From Rhodocyclaceae bacterium (GTDB taxonomy: Bacteria; Pseudomonadota; Gammaproteobacteria; Burkholderiales; Rhodocyclaceae), in the NCBI GenBank assembly GCA_030652245.1, contig JAUSBB010000207.1, positions 1 to 49,590 on the forward strand: 49,590 bases of DNA, read 5' to 3'. The notes beneath the pieces are model-generated. The model was not told the DNA's origin, searched no databases, and was given only the letters and a program-made list of their open reading frames with translations. This document shows positions 19,351-30,129 of the stretch, piece by piece. The translations under genes were made by a program, and so were the position numbers. How positions within the stretch are numbered: the first letter of the stretch is position 1; each line of letters opens with the position of its first letter.

Positions 19351-19950
19351 ATGTCCCCCACCCTGCGTATCCTCGCGCTCGCACTCCCGCTTGCCATGCT
19401 GCCCGCCTATGGCCAGGCCGAGTCCTCGCCCTACGTGGCGCTCGACGCCAAGGGAAATAAGACCGTGCCGAAGGCCGGCGCCCGTCCCCATCCCTGCGTG
19501 CTCGATACCGCCACCGGCCTGGTCTGGGAAGTCAAGACCGACGACAACGGTCCGGGCGACAAGGACTGGAGCTACACCTGGTACGACAAGAAGAAACACG
19601 ACGAAGGCTTCCCTGTCGGCTACCCCGACGGCGGACACTGCACCCACAAGGGCAGTTGCGATACCGCGGGCTATGTCGTCGCCACCAACAAGCGCCGGCT
19701 GTGCGGCTTCAGCGACTGGCGGCTGCCGAGCGCGGAAGAGCTCGAAGGTCTGCTGCGTCCCGACCTGCCGAAGAAGATCGACGAGCGATTTTTCCCGAAC
19801 TCCCTCGCTGATTATTACTGGAGCGGCGCCTACGTCGCCCTCGATGTGGGCGGTGCGATGTTCGTGAGCTTCGAGCATGGCATGCCCCTCGCGGGCAACA
19901 GCGCCGCCGCCGCCGCGGTGCGCCTGGTGCGCGGCCCGGTCAAACCCTGA
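19351..19950 (+). CDS. Secreted DUF1566-like domain protein
   Basis: Signal peptide; TGLVWEVKTDD, RRLCGFSDWRLPSAEELEGLL, YYWSGAYVALD, AAVRLVRG typical of DUF1566/Lcl_C. Confidence 0.78.
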   Translation: MSPTLRILALALPLAMLPAYGQAESSPYVALDAKGNKTVPKAGARPHPCVLDTATGLVWEVKTDDNGPGDKDWSYTWYDKKKHDEGFPVGYPDGGHCTHKGSCDTAGYVVATNKRRLCGFSDWRLPSAEELEGLLRPDLPKKIDERFFPNSLADYYWSGAYVALDVGGAMFVSFEHGMPLAGNSAAAAAVRLVRGPVKP

Positions 19951-20058
19951 CCGGGCTTTGAGACCGATCTAGCCCACCCGGCCGAATCAGCGTGCTGGTG
20001 CGACCGGGAAACGCGAGACGTTAAGACCCCCCCGGGAGGAGGGCGAAGGGGGCGGGCA

Positions 20059-22262
<2,204 letters not shown>

Positions 22263-22282
22263 GTTTGTCCGGTTGGCCTAAA

Positions 22283-22555
22283 TTACGTGGCAGAAACGGC
22301 AACTGGGACGATGCTTACATATCTCCGCTCTTTGGCGCCCTTGACCAGAAATTGCACGGTGCCGGTGATTTTCGCGAAAAGTGTATGGTCCTTGCCGATG
22401 CCGACGTTGTCGCCCGGATGGAACTGCGTGCCGCGCTGGCGCACGATGATATTGCCCGCCGGAACCAGTTGTCCGCCGTAACGCTTGACGCCCAGTCGCT
22501 TGGATTCCGAATCGCGGCCGTTCCTGGAACTGCCGCCTGCTTTTTTATGTGCCAT
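22283..22555 (-). CDS. rpmA: 50S ribosomal protein L27
   Basis: [31 protein letters not shown]. Confidence 0.97.
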   Translation of the reverse strand: MAHKKAGGSSRNGRDSESKRLGVKRYGGQLVPAGNIIVRQRGTQFHPGDNVGIGKDHTLFAKITGTVQFLVKGAKERRYVSIVPVAVSAT

Positions 22556-22585
22556 GGTGTGCTCCTAATCTGGAATCAGGCGGGG

Positions 22586-22897
22586 TTAGATGCTGAATGC
22601 GCCGATTTCAAGTTCGGTATAGTTCTGCCGGTGCCCTTGATGTTTCTGGTAATGCTTGCGCCGCCGCATCTTGAAAATGTTGATCTTGGGATGGCGGCCT
22701 TGTGAAATGACCTTGGCAGTGATCGTTACGCCGGACAACATGGGGGTACCGATTTTTACGGTATCGCCAGCGCCGACCATCAACACTTGATCCAGGGAAA
22801 TTTCAGTGCCCACATCTGCCGGTATCTGTTCTACTTTGATTTTTTCGCCAGCGGTAACACGATACTGTTTTCCGCCGGTTTTTATGACCGCATACAT
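22586..22897 (-). CDS. rplU: 50S ribosomal protein L21
   Basis: [25 protein letters not shown]; start at ATG 22897. Confidence 0.97.
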   Translation of the reverse strand: MYAVIKTGGKQYRVTAGEKIKVEQIPADVGTEISLDQVLMVGAGDTVKIGTPMLSGVTITAKVISQGRHPKINIFKMRRRKHYQKHQGHRQNYTELEIGAFSI

Positions 22898-23032
22898 GTT
22901 GGACTCCAAAAATAGTTCTAAAGAACCCGCTATGATAATGGCCAAGCCCCGCCAGGTCAATAAGGATGATTATTCATTGACTCGCGCCAGCCGGGTGCCT
23001 ACCATCGCCCTCCCGCTTCTGGATGTTCTGCC

Positions 23033-24001
23033 GTGAATCTTTCCGCCATTTATTCCCTGATCGCCAGCGACATGCAGGCCGTGGACGCTGTCATCCGTGA
23101 GCGCCTGTATTCCGATGTGCCCCTGGTCCGGCAGGTTGCCGAATACATCATCGCGGGCGGCGGCAAGCGCATGCGCCCGGCGTTGCTGTTGTTGTCGTCC
23201 GGCGCGGTGGCTTATCCGGGGCGCCAACATCTTGAACTGGCCGCCGTGGTCGAGTTCATCCATACCGCCACGCTGTTGCACGACGACGTCGTCGATGAAT
23301 CGGCCCTGCGCCGCGGCCGGGATACGGCCAACACCGAATTCGGCAACGCCGCCAGCGTTCTGGTGGGTGATTTCCTGTATTCGCGCGCCTTCCAGATGAT
23401 GGTCGGCGTGGGCAGCATGCGCGTCATGCAGGTGCTGGCCGATGCCACCAACATCATCGCCGAGGGCGAAGTGCTGCAATTGATGAATTGCCACAACGCG
23501 GCTATCGACGTCGAGGATTATCTGCGCGTGGTGCGTTACAAGACCGCCAAGTTGTTCGAAGCCGCCGCGCGGCTGGGCGCCATTCTGGGCAATTCCTCGC
23601 CCGCCATCGAGGCGGGCCTGGCGGATTATGGGATGCACCTGGGAACGGCCTTCCAGATTGTCGATGACGTGCTGGATTACTCGGGTGAAGAAGGCGAGAT
23701 CGGCAAGCACTTGGGCGATGATCTGGCCGAGGGCAAGCCAACCCTGCCGTTGATCCATGTCATGCGGCATGGACAACCCGCCCAGTCCGAACTGGTGAAG
23801 AATGCCCTGGAGCAGGGCGGGCGCGCGGCTTTTCCGGAAATCATCCAGGCGGTGCAGGCCACCGGCGCCCTCGATGTGGCCATGGACGTGGCGCAGGGCG
23901 AGGCGGAGCGGGCCAAACAGGCATTGATCGTGTTGCCGGACACGCAATATCGGGAGGCTCTGATACAATTAGCCTCCTTTGCAATCACGCGACGTCATTG
24001 A
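23033..24001 (+). CDS. ispB: Octaprenyl diphosphate synthase (GTG start)
   Basis: LLHDDVVDESALRRG and IVDDVLDY; divergent from rplU. Confidence 0.93.
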   Translation: MNLSAIYSLIASDMQAVDAVIRERLYSDVPLVRQVAEYIIAGGGKRMRPALLLLSSGAVAYPGRQHLELAAVVEFIHTATLLHDDVVDESALRRGRDTANTEFGNAASVLVGDFLYSRAFQMMVGVGSMRVMQVLADATNIIAEGEVLQLMNCHNAAIDVEDYLRVVRYKTAKLFEAAARLGAILGNSSPAIEAGLADYGMHLGTAFQIVDDVLDYSGEEGEIGKHLGDDLAEGKPTLPLIHVMRHGQPAQSELVKNALEQGGRAAFPEIIQAVQATGALDVAMDVAQGEAERAKQALIVLPDTQYREALIQLASFAITRRH

Positions 24002-24025
24002 GCCGTGGGGGCAATGTAACGAGTT

Positions 24026-24102
<77 letters not shown>

Positions 24103-24126
24103 GCAAATTGGAAGCAAAGGGCAGAC

Positions 24127-24357
24127 GTGTTGAAGGTAATCCTGCTGATCCTGGCTATCTTGCTGGTCTACTGGCTCTTTTGGGGCCAGCGGAAGAAAAA
24201 TTCCACAGATGGTTCGGCCGACAAAAGCGCCCCGGCGAGTCCCGAGAAAATGGTGATTTGCGCGCACTGCCAGTTGCATGTGCCGGAGAGCGAGTGTGTG
24301 ACGGCCGAGGGGCGTCATTACTGCTGCGATGAGCACGCCCGGCTTGGCCAATCCTGA
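24127..24357 (+). CDS. PP0621-like small membrane protein with Cys-rich tail
   Basis: One TM segment then VICAHCQLHVPESECVTAEGRHYCCDEHARLGQ. Confidence 0.75.
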   Translation: MLKVILLILAILLVYWLFWGQRKKNSTDGSADKSAPASPEKMVICAHCQLHVPESECVTAEGRHYCCDEHARLGQS

Positions 24358-26008
24358 CGCTGCCGACCCGGTTTCCCCGCGCGCCGAACTGCCAGGCACG
24401 GCAGATTCGCAGAACGAATCGTTCTGGCGCCCCCTTGAATATTTCGCCTATTACCGACTGATCGTTGCCGGCATTTTCCTTGCGGCGACGGTGTTCACGC
24501 AGGAATGGCTGCATGTCGGGGCGCAGGATCCCCGGTTGTTTTTCTGGACCAGCGCGGTCTATCTGCTGTTCGCGATCGCCCATCTGGTGACGCTGGCGCA
24601 GTGGCGTCAGGCGTTCAACCTGCAACTCAATGTGCAGGTGCTCGGCGATATCTTTTTCCTGACCCTGCTGGTGTTCGCCAGCGGTGGCGGGAAAAGCGGG
24701 ATTTCGATGTTGCTGCTGGTGGTGCTGGCTGGCGCCGGCCTGGTCGGCCAGGGGCGCATGGTTTTATTCTATGCCGCCGTGGCAACCCTGTCCTTGTTGC
24801 TCGAACAATCCTATCGCGTGCTGGCCTATCAAGGGGCTGTCGAGGATTTTTTGCGCACCGGGCTGACCAGCATCGGATTTTTCGGTTCGGCGATCACCGC
24901 CCGCCTGCTGGCGCTGCGGGTGGTCGCCAACGAGGCGCTGGCCCGGAAGCGCGGCATCGATCTGGCCGACCAACTGCGCATCAACGAGCAGGTGATTCGC
25001 GACATGCAGGATGGCGTGCTGGTGATCGATGCCGCCGGCCGGGTGCGTCAATCGAATCCTCAGGCCGCCCAACTACTGGGGCTTGACGCCCCGATCAATG
25101 CGTTAAGCCAGCCTGGCGCCGTCCTGCCAGCGCCGACTTTGGCGGCCTGTGCGCCGGCCCTGGCGCGGGAGTTTCTCATTCGGCGCCTGCGTGGTATCGA
25201 GTCAGAAACGGTGATCCAGGCGCCGCATAGCGGGCGCACCCTGCGCGCCCGTTTTTTGCCGCCGGGGGCGGGAGGCAATGCGCTGATCTATCTGGAAGAT
25301 GTCGGGCGCCAGCAACAAAAGGCGCAGCAGATGAAGCTGGCGGCATTGGGCCGCCTGACGGCCAACATGGCGCACGAGATTCGCAACCCGCTGGCCGCGA
25401 TCAGCCATGCCGCGGAACTGCTGGCCGAAGAGCCGCCGAGCCCGGGGACGGAGCGCCTGACGCGCATCATTGGCGATAACACGCAACGGCTCAACCGGCT
25501 GGTGGCGGAAACCATGGAGCTGGGGCGCCGTGATCGCGTCAGCCTGGAACTGATCGACATGGCAAGTTTCATGCACCAGTTGCGGGAAGAGTTGGCGCTC
25601 CAGGATGCAACCAGCATTGCGCGGATCGACGTCGAACTGCCCGAAAAGTTTTCGCTGTGTTTCGATCGGGGACATCTGCATCGGGTGCTGGCCAACCTGT
25701 TGAGCAACGCCTTGCGCCACGCCAGCGCCGCGCCGGGAGCGGTGCGGATCGTCGGGGAGCAGGGCAGGTTCCCCAATCGCTCCAGCCTGCACGTCATGGA
25801 TGACGGGCAGGGCATTGACGAGGCGGCGCGCATCCAGGTATTCGAGCCGTTCTACACCACCAGCGTCGCCGGCACGGGCTTGGGACTCTACATCGCTCGC
25901 GAATTGTGCGAGGCCAACGGAGCGCGTCTTTCCCTGCTCGAAAATTCACCCGGCGCGCATTTCTGCCTATCATGCATGGCGACGTGTCCGGAGAAGCCAG
26001 GTGACTAA
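24329..26008 (+). CDS. pilS: Sensor histidine kinase PilS
   Basis: TM region, PAS-like region, LTANMAHEIRNPLAAISHAAELL H-box; adjacent to pilR. Confidence 0.88.
   Translation: MSTPGLANPDAADPVSPRAELPGTADSQNESFWRPLEYFAYYRLIVAGIFLAATVFTQEWLHVGAQDPRLFFWTSAVYLLFAIAHLVTLAQWRQAFNLQLNVQVLGDIFFLTLLVFASGGGKSGISMLLLVVLAGAGLVGQGRMVLFYAAVATLSLLLEQSYRVLAYQGAVEDFLRTGLTSIGFFGSAITARLLALRVVANEALARKRGIDLADQLRINEQVIRDMQDGVLVIDAAGRVRQSNPQAAQLLGLDAPINALSQPGAVLPAPTLAACAPALAREFLIRRLRGIESETVIQAPHSGRTLRARFLPPGAGGNALIYLEDVGRQQQKAQQMKLAALGRLTANMAHEIRNPLAAISHAAELLAEEPPSPGTERLTRIIGDNTQRLNRLVAETMELGRRDRVSLELIDMASFMHQLREELALQDATSIARIDVELPEKFSLCFDRGHLHRVLANLLSNALRHASAAPGAVRIVGEQGRFPNRSSLHVMDDGQGIDEAARIQVFEPFYTTSVAGTGLGLYIARELCEANGARLSLLENSPGAHFCLSCMATCPEKPGD
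25118..25140 (+). repeat. Dispersed repeat, copy 3 (inside pilS)
   Basis: GCCGTCCTGCCAGCGCCGACTTT, one substitution versus the main form. Confidence 0.75.
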
Positions 26009-27362
26009 TGCAGAAGTAAACAACAGCATGCGGGTGCTCGTCGTCGACGACGAAGCGGACATCCGGGAACTGCTGGATATGACATTGGCGCGGATGGGCC
26101 TGAGTTGCGACTGCGCCGCCAGCGTGGCGGAAGCGCGGCAGTATCTGCTGGACAACACTTACCGGCTCTGCCTGACCGACATGCGCATGCCGGACGGCGA
26201 CGGGCTGGAGCTGGTGCGGCATATCGAAGCCGCGCACCCCGCCTTGCCGGTGGCGGTGATCACGGCGCATGGCAGTACCGAGAATGCCGTTGCCGCGCTC
26301 AAGGCCGGCGCCTTTGATTATCTGTCGAAGCCGGTTTCCCTGGCGCAATTGCGCACCCTCGTGAAATCGGCGCTGGCCCTGCCCGAAACCAAAACCGCCG
26401 GTGCGCCGCAGGGTCAAGAACTGCTGGGTTCATCGCTCCCCATGACCCAGGTGCGCGCACTGATTGGCAAGGTGGCGCGCAGCGAAGCGCCGGTTTACAT
26501 CTCCGGAGAATCAGGCAGCGGCAAGGAACTGGCGGCACGCCTGATCCATCGTCAAAGCGTGCGCGGCGACCGGCCGTTCGTCGCCGTGAACTGCGGCGCG
26601 ATTCCGGAAAACCTGATGGAAAGCGAGTTTTTCGGTTATCGCAAGGGGGCGTTTACCGGCGCCGAAACCGAGCGCGAGGGCTTTTTCCAGGCCGCCGACA
26701 ACGGCACGCTATTTCTTGACGAGGTCGCCGACCTGCCCCTGGCGATGCAGGTCAAGCTGTTGCGCGCCATCCAGGAAAAGCAGGTGCGCCGGGTCGGCGC
26801 GACGGCCGAGGAACCGGTCAATGTGCGCATCATTTGCGCCACGCACCAGAATCTGCGCCAATTGGTGGATGAAAACAAATTCCGCCCGGACCTGTTTTTC
26901 CGCATCAATGTGATCGAGATTCGCATGCCGTCGCTGCGGGAGTGCAGCGACGATGTGCCAGATCTGGCGCGCCGCATCCTGGATCGGCTGGCCGCCGCCA
27001 GCCATTTGGTCGCGCCGGCCATCACCCCGCGCGCGCTGGCGACGCTGCGGGACTATGCTTTTCCTGGCAATGTACGCGAACTGGAAAACATTCTGGAGCG
27101 CGCGCTGGCGCTGCACGCCAATGGCACCATCGATGTGGCTGACCTGCAATTGCAGCCGCGGAAAGCCTCCGCTTCCGATACGGCGGAGTTAGGCGGCCGG
27201 CCCTTGCAGGATTACCTTGATGAGCAGGAACGCAAGGCCATCCTCGATGCACTGCAAAAGACGCGCTTCAACCGCACCGCGGCGGCGCGCATGCTTGGCG
27301 TGAGTTTTCGTTCGTTGCGCTATCGCATGGAACGGCTGAGTCTCAATGACGCTGCCGGTTGA
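26001..27362 (+). CDS. pilR: Sigma-54-dependent response regulator PilR
   Basis: Receiver MRVLVVDDEADIRELL, AAA+ SGESGSGKELAARLIH and GAFTGA, Fis-type HTH; GTG 26001 or ATG 26028 start. Confidence 0.92.
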   Translation: MTNAEVNNSMRVLVVDDEADIRELLDMTLARMGLSCDCAASVAEARQYLLDNTYRLCLTDMRMPDGDGLELVRHIEAAHPALPVAVITAHGSTENAVAALKAGAFDYLSKPVSLAQLRTLVKSALALPETKTAGAPQGQELLGSSLPMTQVRALIGKVARSEAPVYISGESGSGKELAARLIHRQSVRGDRPFVAVNCGAIPENLMESEFFGYRKGAFTGAETEREGFFQAADNGTLFLDEVADLPLAMQVKLLRAIQEKQVRRVGATAEEPVNVRIICATHQNLRQLVDENKFRPDLFFRINVIEIRMPSLRECSDDVPDLARRILDRLAAASHLVAPAITPRALATLRDYAFPGNVRELENILERALALHANGTIDVADLQLQPRKASASDTAELGGRPLQDYLDEQERKAILDALQKTRFNRTAAARMLGVSFRSLRYRMERLSLNDAAG

Positions 27363-27918
27363 AGCTGACTGGCATGTCGATGCGGGTGGCTGGCTGGTTG
27401 GCTGCGCGCGGGTGGCTAGCCCGAATCATGATTCGCGGCCAGCGGGAGAGGCGATCCGCCTGATCGTCATCCATGCCATCAGCCTGCCGCCCGGCCAGTT
27501 TGGCGGCGACGCGGTGGTTGAGTTTTTCACCAACCGGCTTGACCCGGCCGCGCATCCCTATTTCGCCACGATCGCCGGCCAGCGCGTCTCGGCCCACTTC
27601 TTCATCCGGCGCGATGGCGCCGTGACGCAGTTCGTTTCCTGTCATGAGCGCGCCTGGCATGCGGGCATGTCGTGCTGGCGGGGGCGCGAGCGTTGCAATG
27701 ATTTTTCACTGGGCATCGAACTTGAAGGCGCTGACCACACCGACTTCGCGGTCGCGCAGTACCGGACGCTGAATCGCTTGTTGGCCGCCTTGCAGCGGCA
27801 TTCACCCGGCGCGGCGATTGCCGGGCATGCCGATATTGCCCCGGGCCGCAAGACCGATCCGGGCCCGCATTTCGACTGGTCGCGCGTGGTTTCACTGCAA
27901 CGCGCGCCGCTCGGTTGA
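27346..27918 (+). CDS. ampD: 1,6-anhydro-N-acetylmuramyl-L-alanine amidase AmpD
   Basis: LIVIHAISLPPGQFGG, SAHFFIRRDGAVTQFVS, GHADIAPGRKTDPGPHFDW. Confidence 0.94.
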   Translation: MTLPVEADWHVDAGGWLVGCARVASPNHDSRPAGEAIRLIVIHAISLPPGQFGGDAVVEFFTNRLDPAAHPYFATIAGQRVSAHFFIRRDGAVTQFVSCHERAWHAGMSCWRGRERCNDFSLGIELEGADHTDFAVAQYRTLNRLLAALQRHSPGAAIAGHADIAPGRKTDPGPHFDWSRVVSLQRAPLG

Positions 27919-27951
27919 CATGCCGCGCGCAAATTATCTTGCATTAAAAAA

Positions 27952-28007
27952 AACGACCCACTACCATTAGTGCCCAAAGGTCGTTGACCCACTACATCTA
28001 GTAGGTC
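27952..28007. promoter_or_regulatory. Tandem palindrome pair, possible operator
   Basis: CACTACCATTAGTG (27959-27972) and CACTACATCTAGTA (27990-28003), starts exactly 31 bp apart, each preceded by GACC. Confidence 0.55.
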
Positions 28008-28305
28008 GCAACAACAGGCAACCGTGACGGAGGGTGCATGCAGGAAGACGCGAGGCGCACGCTGAACAGCCGGATTGAATTCCCGTTCCGGCCGCGTTGC
28101 GTGCCTCCGCGCCCTGTCATTTGCAGCTTCCGCGCCCGACCTTCTCCCCTTCAAGTTTTCCGCGCGCCTGCCGCAAACACAGGGATGGGCTATGAAAGCG
28201 CATGAATTCATCGATTCCGGTCCGCCGGCGTTGTTGAATAATCCGTGCTGTTGTAGGCGGGTTGTTTGTTGTTCTTTCCTCAAACTTGAGTAATGGAGGT
28301 TCAAT

Positions 28306-28743
28306 ATGGCTGAAGAGAAGAAGGTCAAGAAGCCGGCGGCGGTGAAGAAAACTACAGCTGCCAAGCCGGCTGCAAAAAAAGTTGCTGCCAAACCGGCGGC
28401 GAAGAAAGTTGTTGCGAAACCGGCTGCCAAGAAAGCTGCTGCCAAACCGGCGGCGAAGAAAGTTGCCGCGAAGCCGGCTGCCAAGAAAGCCGCGCCGAAG
28501 AAAGCTGCTGCGAAGCCGGCCGCCAAGAAAGTAGCCGCGCCGAAGAAAGCTGCCGCGAAGCCGGCTGTCAAAAAAGCCGCGGTTGCGAAACCTGCAGCGA
28601 AGAAAGTCGCACCGAAGAAAGCTGCGCCGAAGCCGGCTACTGCCCCTGCGGCGACGCCTTCGACCGCTGCCACGCCGGGACTCAAGTCGTCGCTCAATCC
28701 GGCGGCTGCCTGGCCGTTTCCTACGGGCTCGCGTCCGTCCTGA
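28306..28743 (+). CDS. Histone H1-like Lys/Ala/Pro-rich protein (AlgP/Hc-like)
   Basis: Repeated KPAAKKVAAKPAAKK units; RBS ggagg. Confidence 0.85.
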   Translation: MAEEKKVKKPAAVKKTTAAKPAAKKVAAKPAAKKVVAKPAAKKAAAKPAAKKVAAKPAAKKAAPKKAAAKPAAKKVAAPKKAAAKPAVKKAAVAKPAAKKVAPKKAAPKPATAPAATPSTAATPGLKSSLNPAAAWPFPTGSRPS

Positions 28744-28765
28744 ACCGGGCGACGTCTCGTCGGTC

Positions 28766-28804
28766 AAGGCTGGTGGCTGCCCCGCGCAGCCCCCAGCCTT
28801 TTTA
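28766..28804 (+). terminator. Intrinsic terminator after the histone-like gene
   Basis: AAGGCTGG-T-GGCTG...CAGCC-C-CCAGCCTTTTT. Confidence 0.8.
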
Positions 28805-28833
28805 ATTTCCGCCAATCGCTGGCGGTTGCGGCA

Positions 28834-29994
28834 TCAGCCGCCGCCGAAATAGTGTCCCATGCGTTCCAGCCCGGCGGCGAGCTTTGCGGCGCCAACGGTG
28901 TAGGCGAAGCGCATGTGTGTCGCGGGCGCATTGGCGCCAAAATCCAGGCCTGGCGTTGCCGCCACGCCGGCTTGTTCGATGAGCTTGCCGGCCAGCGCCT
29001 GGCTGTTCCTGTCCAGTGCGCTGCTGTCGGCATAAATGTAGAAAGCCCCTTGCGGTTCGCTGTCGACGCGAAATCCCAGTTGCCGCAAACCCGGCAACAG
29101 CAAATCGCGCCGCGCGCGAAATTCCTCGCGGCGCGCTTCCAGGATGGCGATGGTTTCCGGGGCGAAGGCCGCCAGTGCGGCGTGTTGCGCGGGCGCCGAG
29201 GGGGCGATGTAGAGGTTCTGCGCCAGTTTCTCGATATCGCGCACCCGGTGCGGCGGGACCACCAGCCAGCCGAGCCGCCAGCCGGTCATGCCAAAGTATT
29301 TAGAGAAACTGTTGATGACGATGATCTCGTCAGAAATTGACAGCGCGGTATTCGCATCGACACCATAGGTCAGGCCGTGATAGATCTCGTCGACGATCAT
29401 CGCGCCGCCGCGCGCACGGACCGTCTGCCAGAGTCTGGACAACTGCGCCGGTTCGATCAGGGTGCCGGTCGGGTTGTTGGGCGAAGCCACCAGCAAGCCG
29501 CGGGTCTTCGCCGTCCAGCCAGCGCCGACTTTTTCTATGGTGGGCTGAAAATTGCTCGTGGCATCGACGTTGAGCGGGCGCGGCACGCCTTCGAGCAGGC
29601 GCACGAAGTGGCGGTTGCAGGGGTAGCCGGGATCGGTGAGCAGCCATTCGTCGCCGGGGCTGATCAGGGCCCCCAGCGCCAGCAGTAGCGCACCCGAAGC
29701 GCCGGCGGTGACGATGATGCGCGCCGGATCGACAGCGACACCGTAGCGCGTTGCATAGAAGTCGGCGATGGCCTCGCGCAGTTGCGGCAGACCCAGCGCG
29801 TGGGTATAGAAAACCTGGCCGCCGGCAATGAAGCGCTGCGCCGCCTCGATGACCGGCTGGGGTGTCGGAAAGTCGGGTTCGCCGACCTCCATGTGGATGA
29901 TGTCGCGGCCCTGCGCCTCCAGCGCTTTCGCCTTCGCCATCAGTTCCATGACGTGGAAGGGTTCGATCCCGGCCATGCGGGCGGCTGTTTTCAT
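28834..29994 (-). CDS. PLP-dependent aminotransferase, class I/II
   Basis: LLVASPNNPTGTLIEP, INSFSKYFGMTGWRLGWLV; start at ATG 29994. Confidence 0.92.
   Translation of the reverse strand: MKTAARMAGIEPFHVMELMAKAKALEAQGRDIIHMEVGEPDFPTPQPVIEAAQRFIAGGQVFYTHALGLPQLREAIADFYATRYGVAVDPARIIVTAGASGALLLALGALISPGDEWLLTDPGYPCNRHFVRLLEGVPRPLNVDATSNFQPTIEKVGAGWTAKTRGLLVASPNNPTGTLIEPAQLSRLWQTVRARGGAMIVDEIYHGLTYGVDANTALSISDEIIVINSFSKYFGMTGWRLGWLVVPPHRVRDIEKLAQNLYIAPSAPAQHAALAAFAPETIAILEARREEFRARRDLLLPGLRQLGFRVDSEPQGAFYIYADSSALDRNSQALAGKLIEQAGVAATPGLDFGANAPATHMRFAYTVGAAKLAAGLERMGHYFGGG
29510..29533 (+). repeat. Dispersed repeat, copy 4 (inside aminotransferase gene)
   Basis: GCCGTCCAGCCAGCGCCGACTTTT. Confidence 0.75.
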
Positions 29995-30129
29995 GTGCGA
30001 ACTCCAAAGAGAGCGGTCATCCGGTTGTTGAGGCGGTCGTGGCATTTTAGGGCTCGTAAACGAATCACCAGAACATTCTGTCCAGCTTAGAATGCTCCGA
30101 CCCAATCCAACCGAGCTGGAGAAACCCAA

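Noticed and set aside
22771-22790. Possible further copies of the dispersed repeat (also near 8080 and 11900)
   Set aside because: Only about 9-11 bases of the core AGCGCCGAC shared; within chance for this base composition
28075-28293. 72 aa ORF before the histone-like gene
   Set aside because: No RBS or recognisable protein features; overlaps likely leader region
28306-28743. Possible CRISPR-like or tandem repeat array
   Set aside because: Periodicity comes from an open Lys/Ala/Pro coding frame; no spacers
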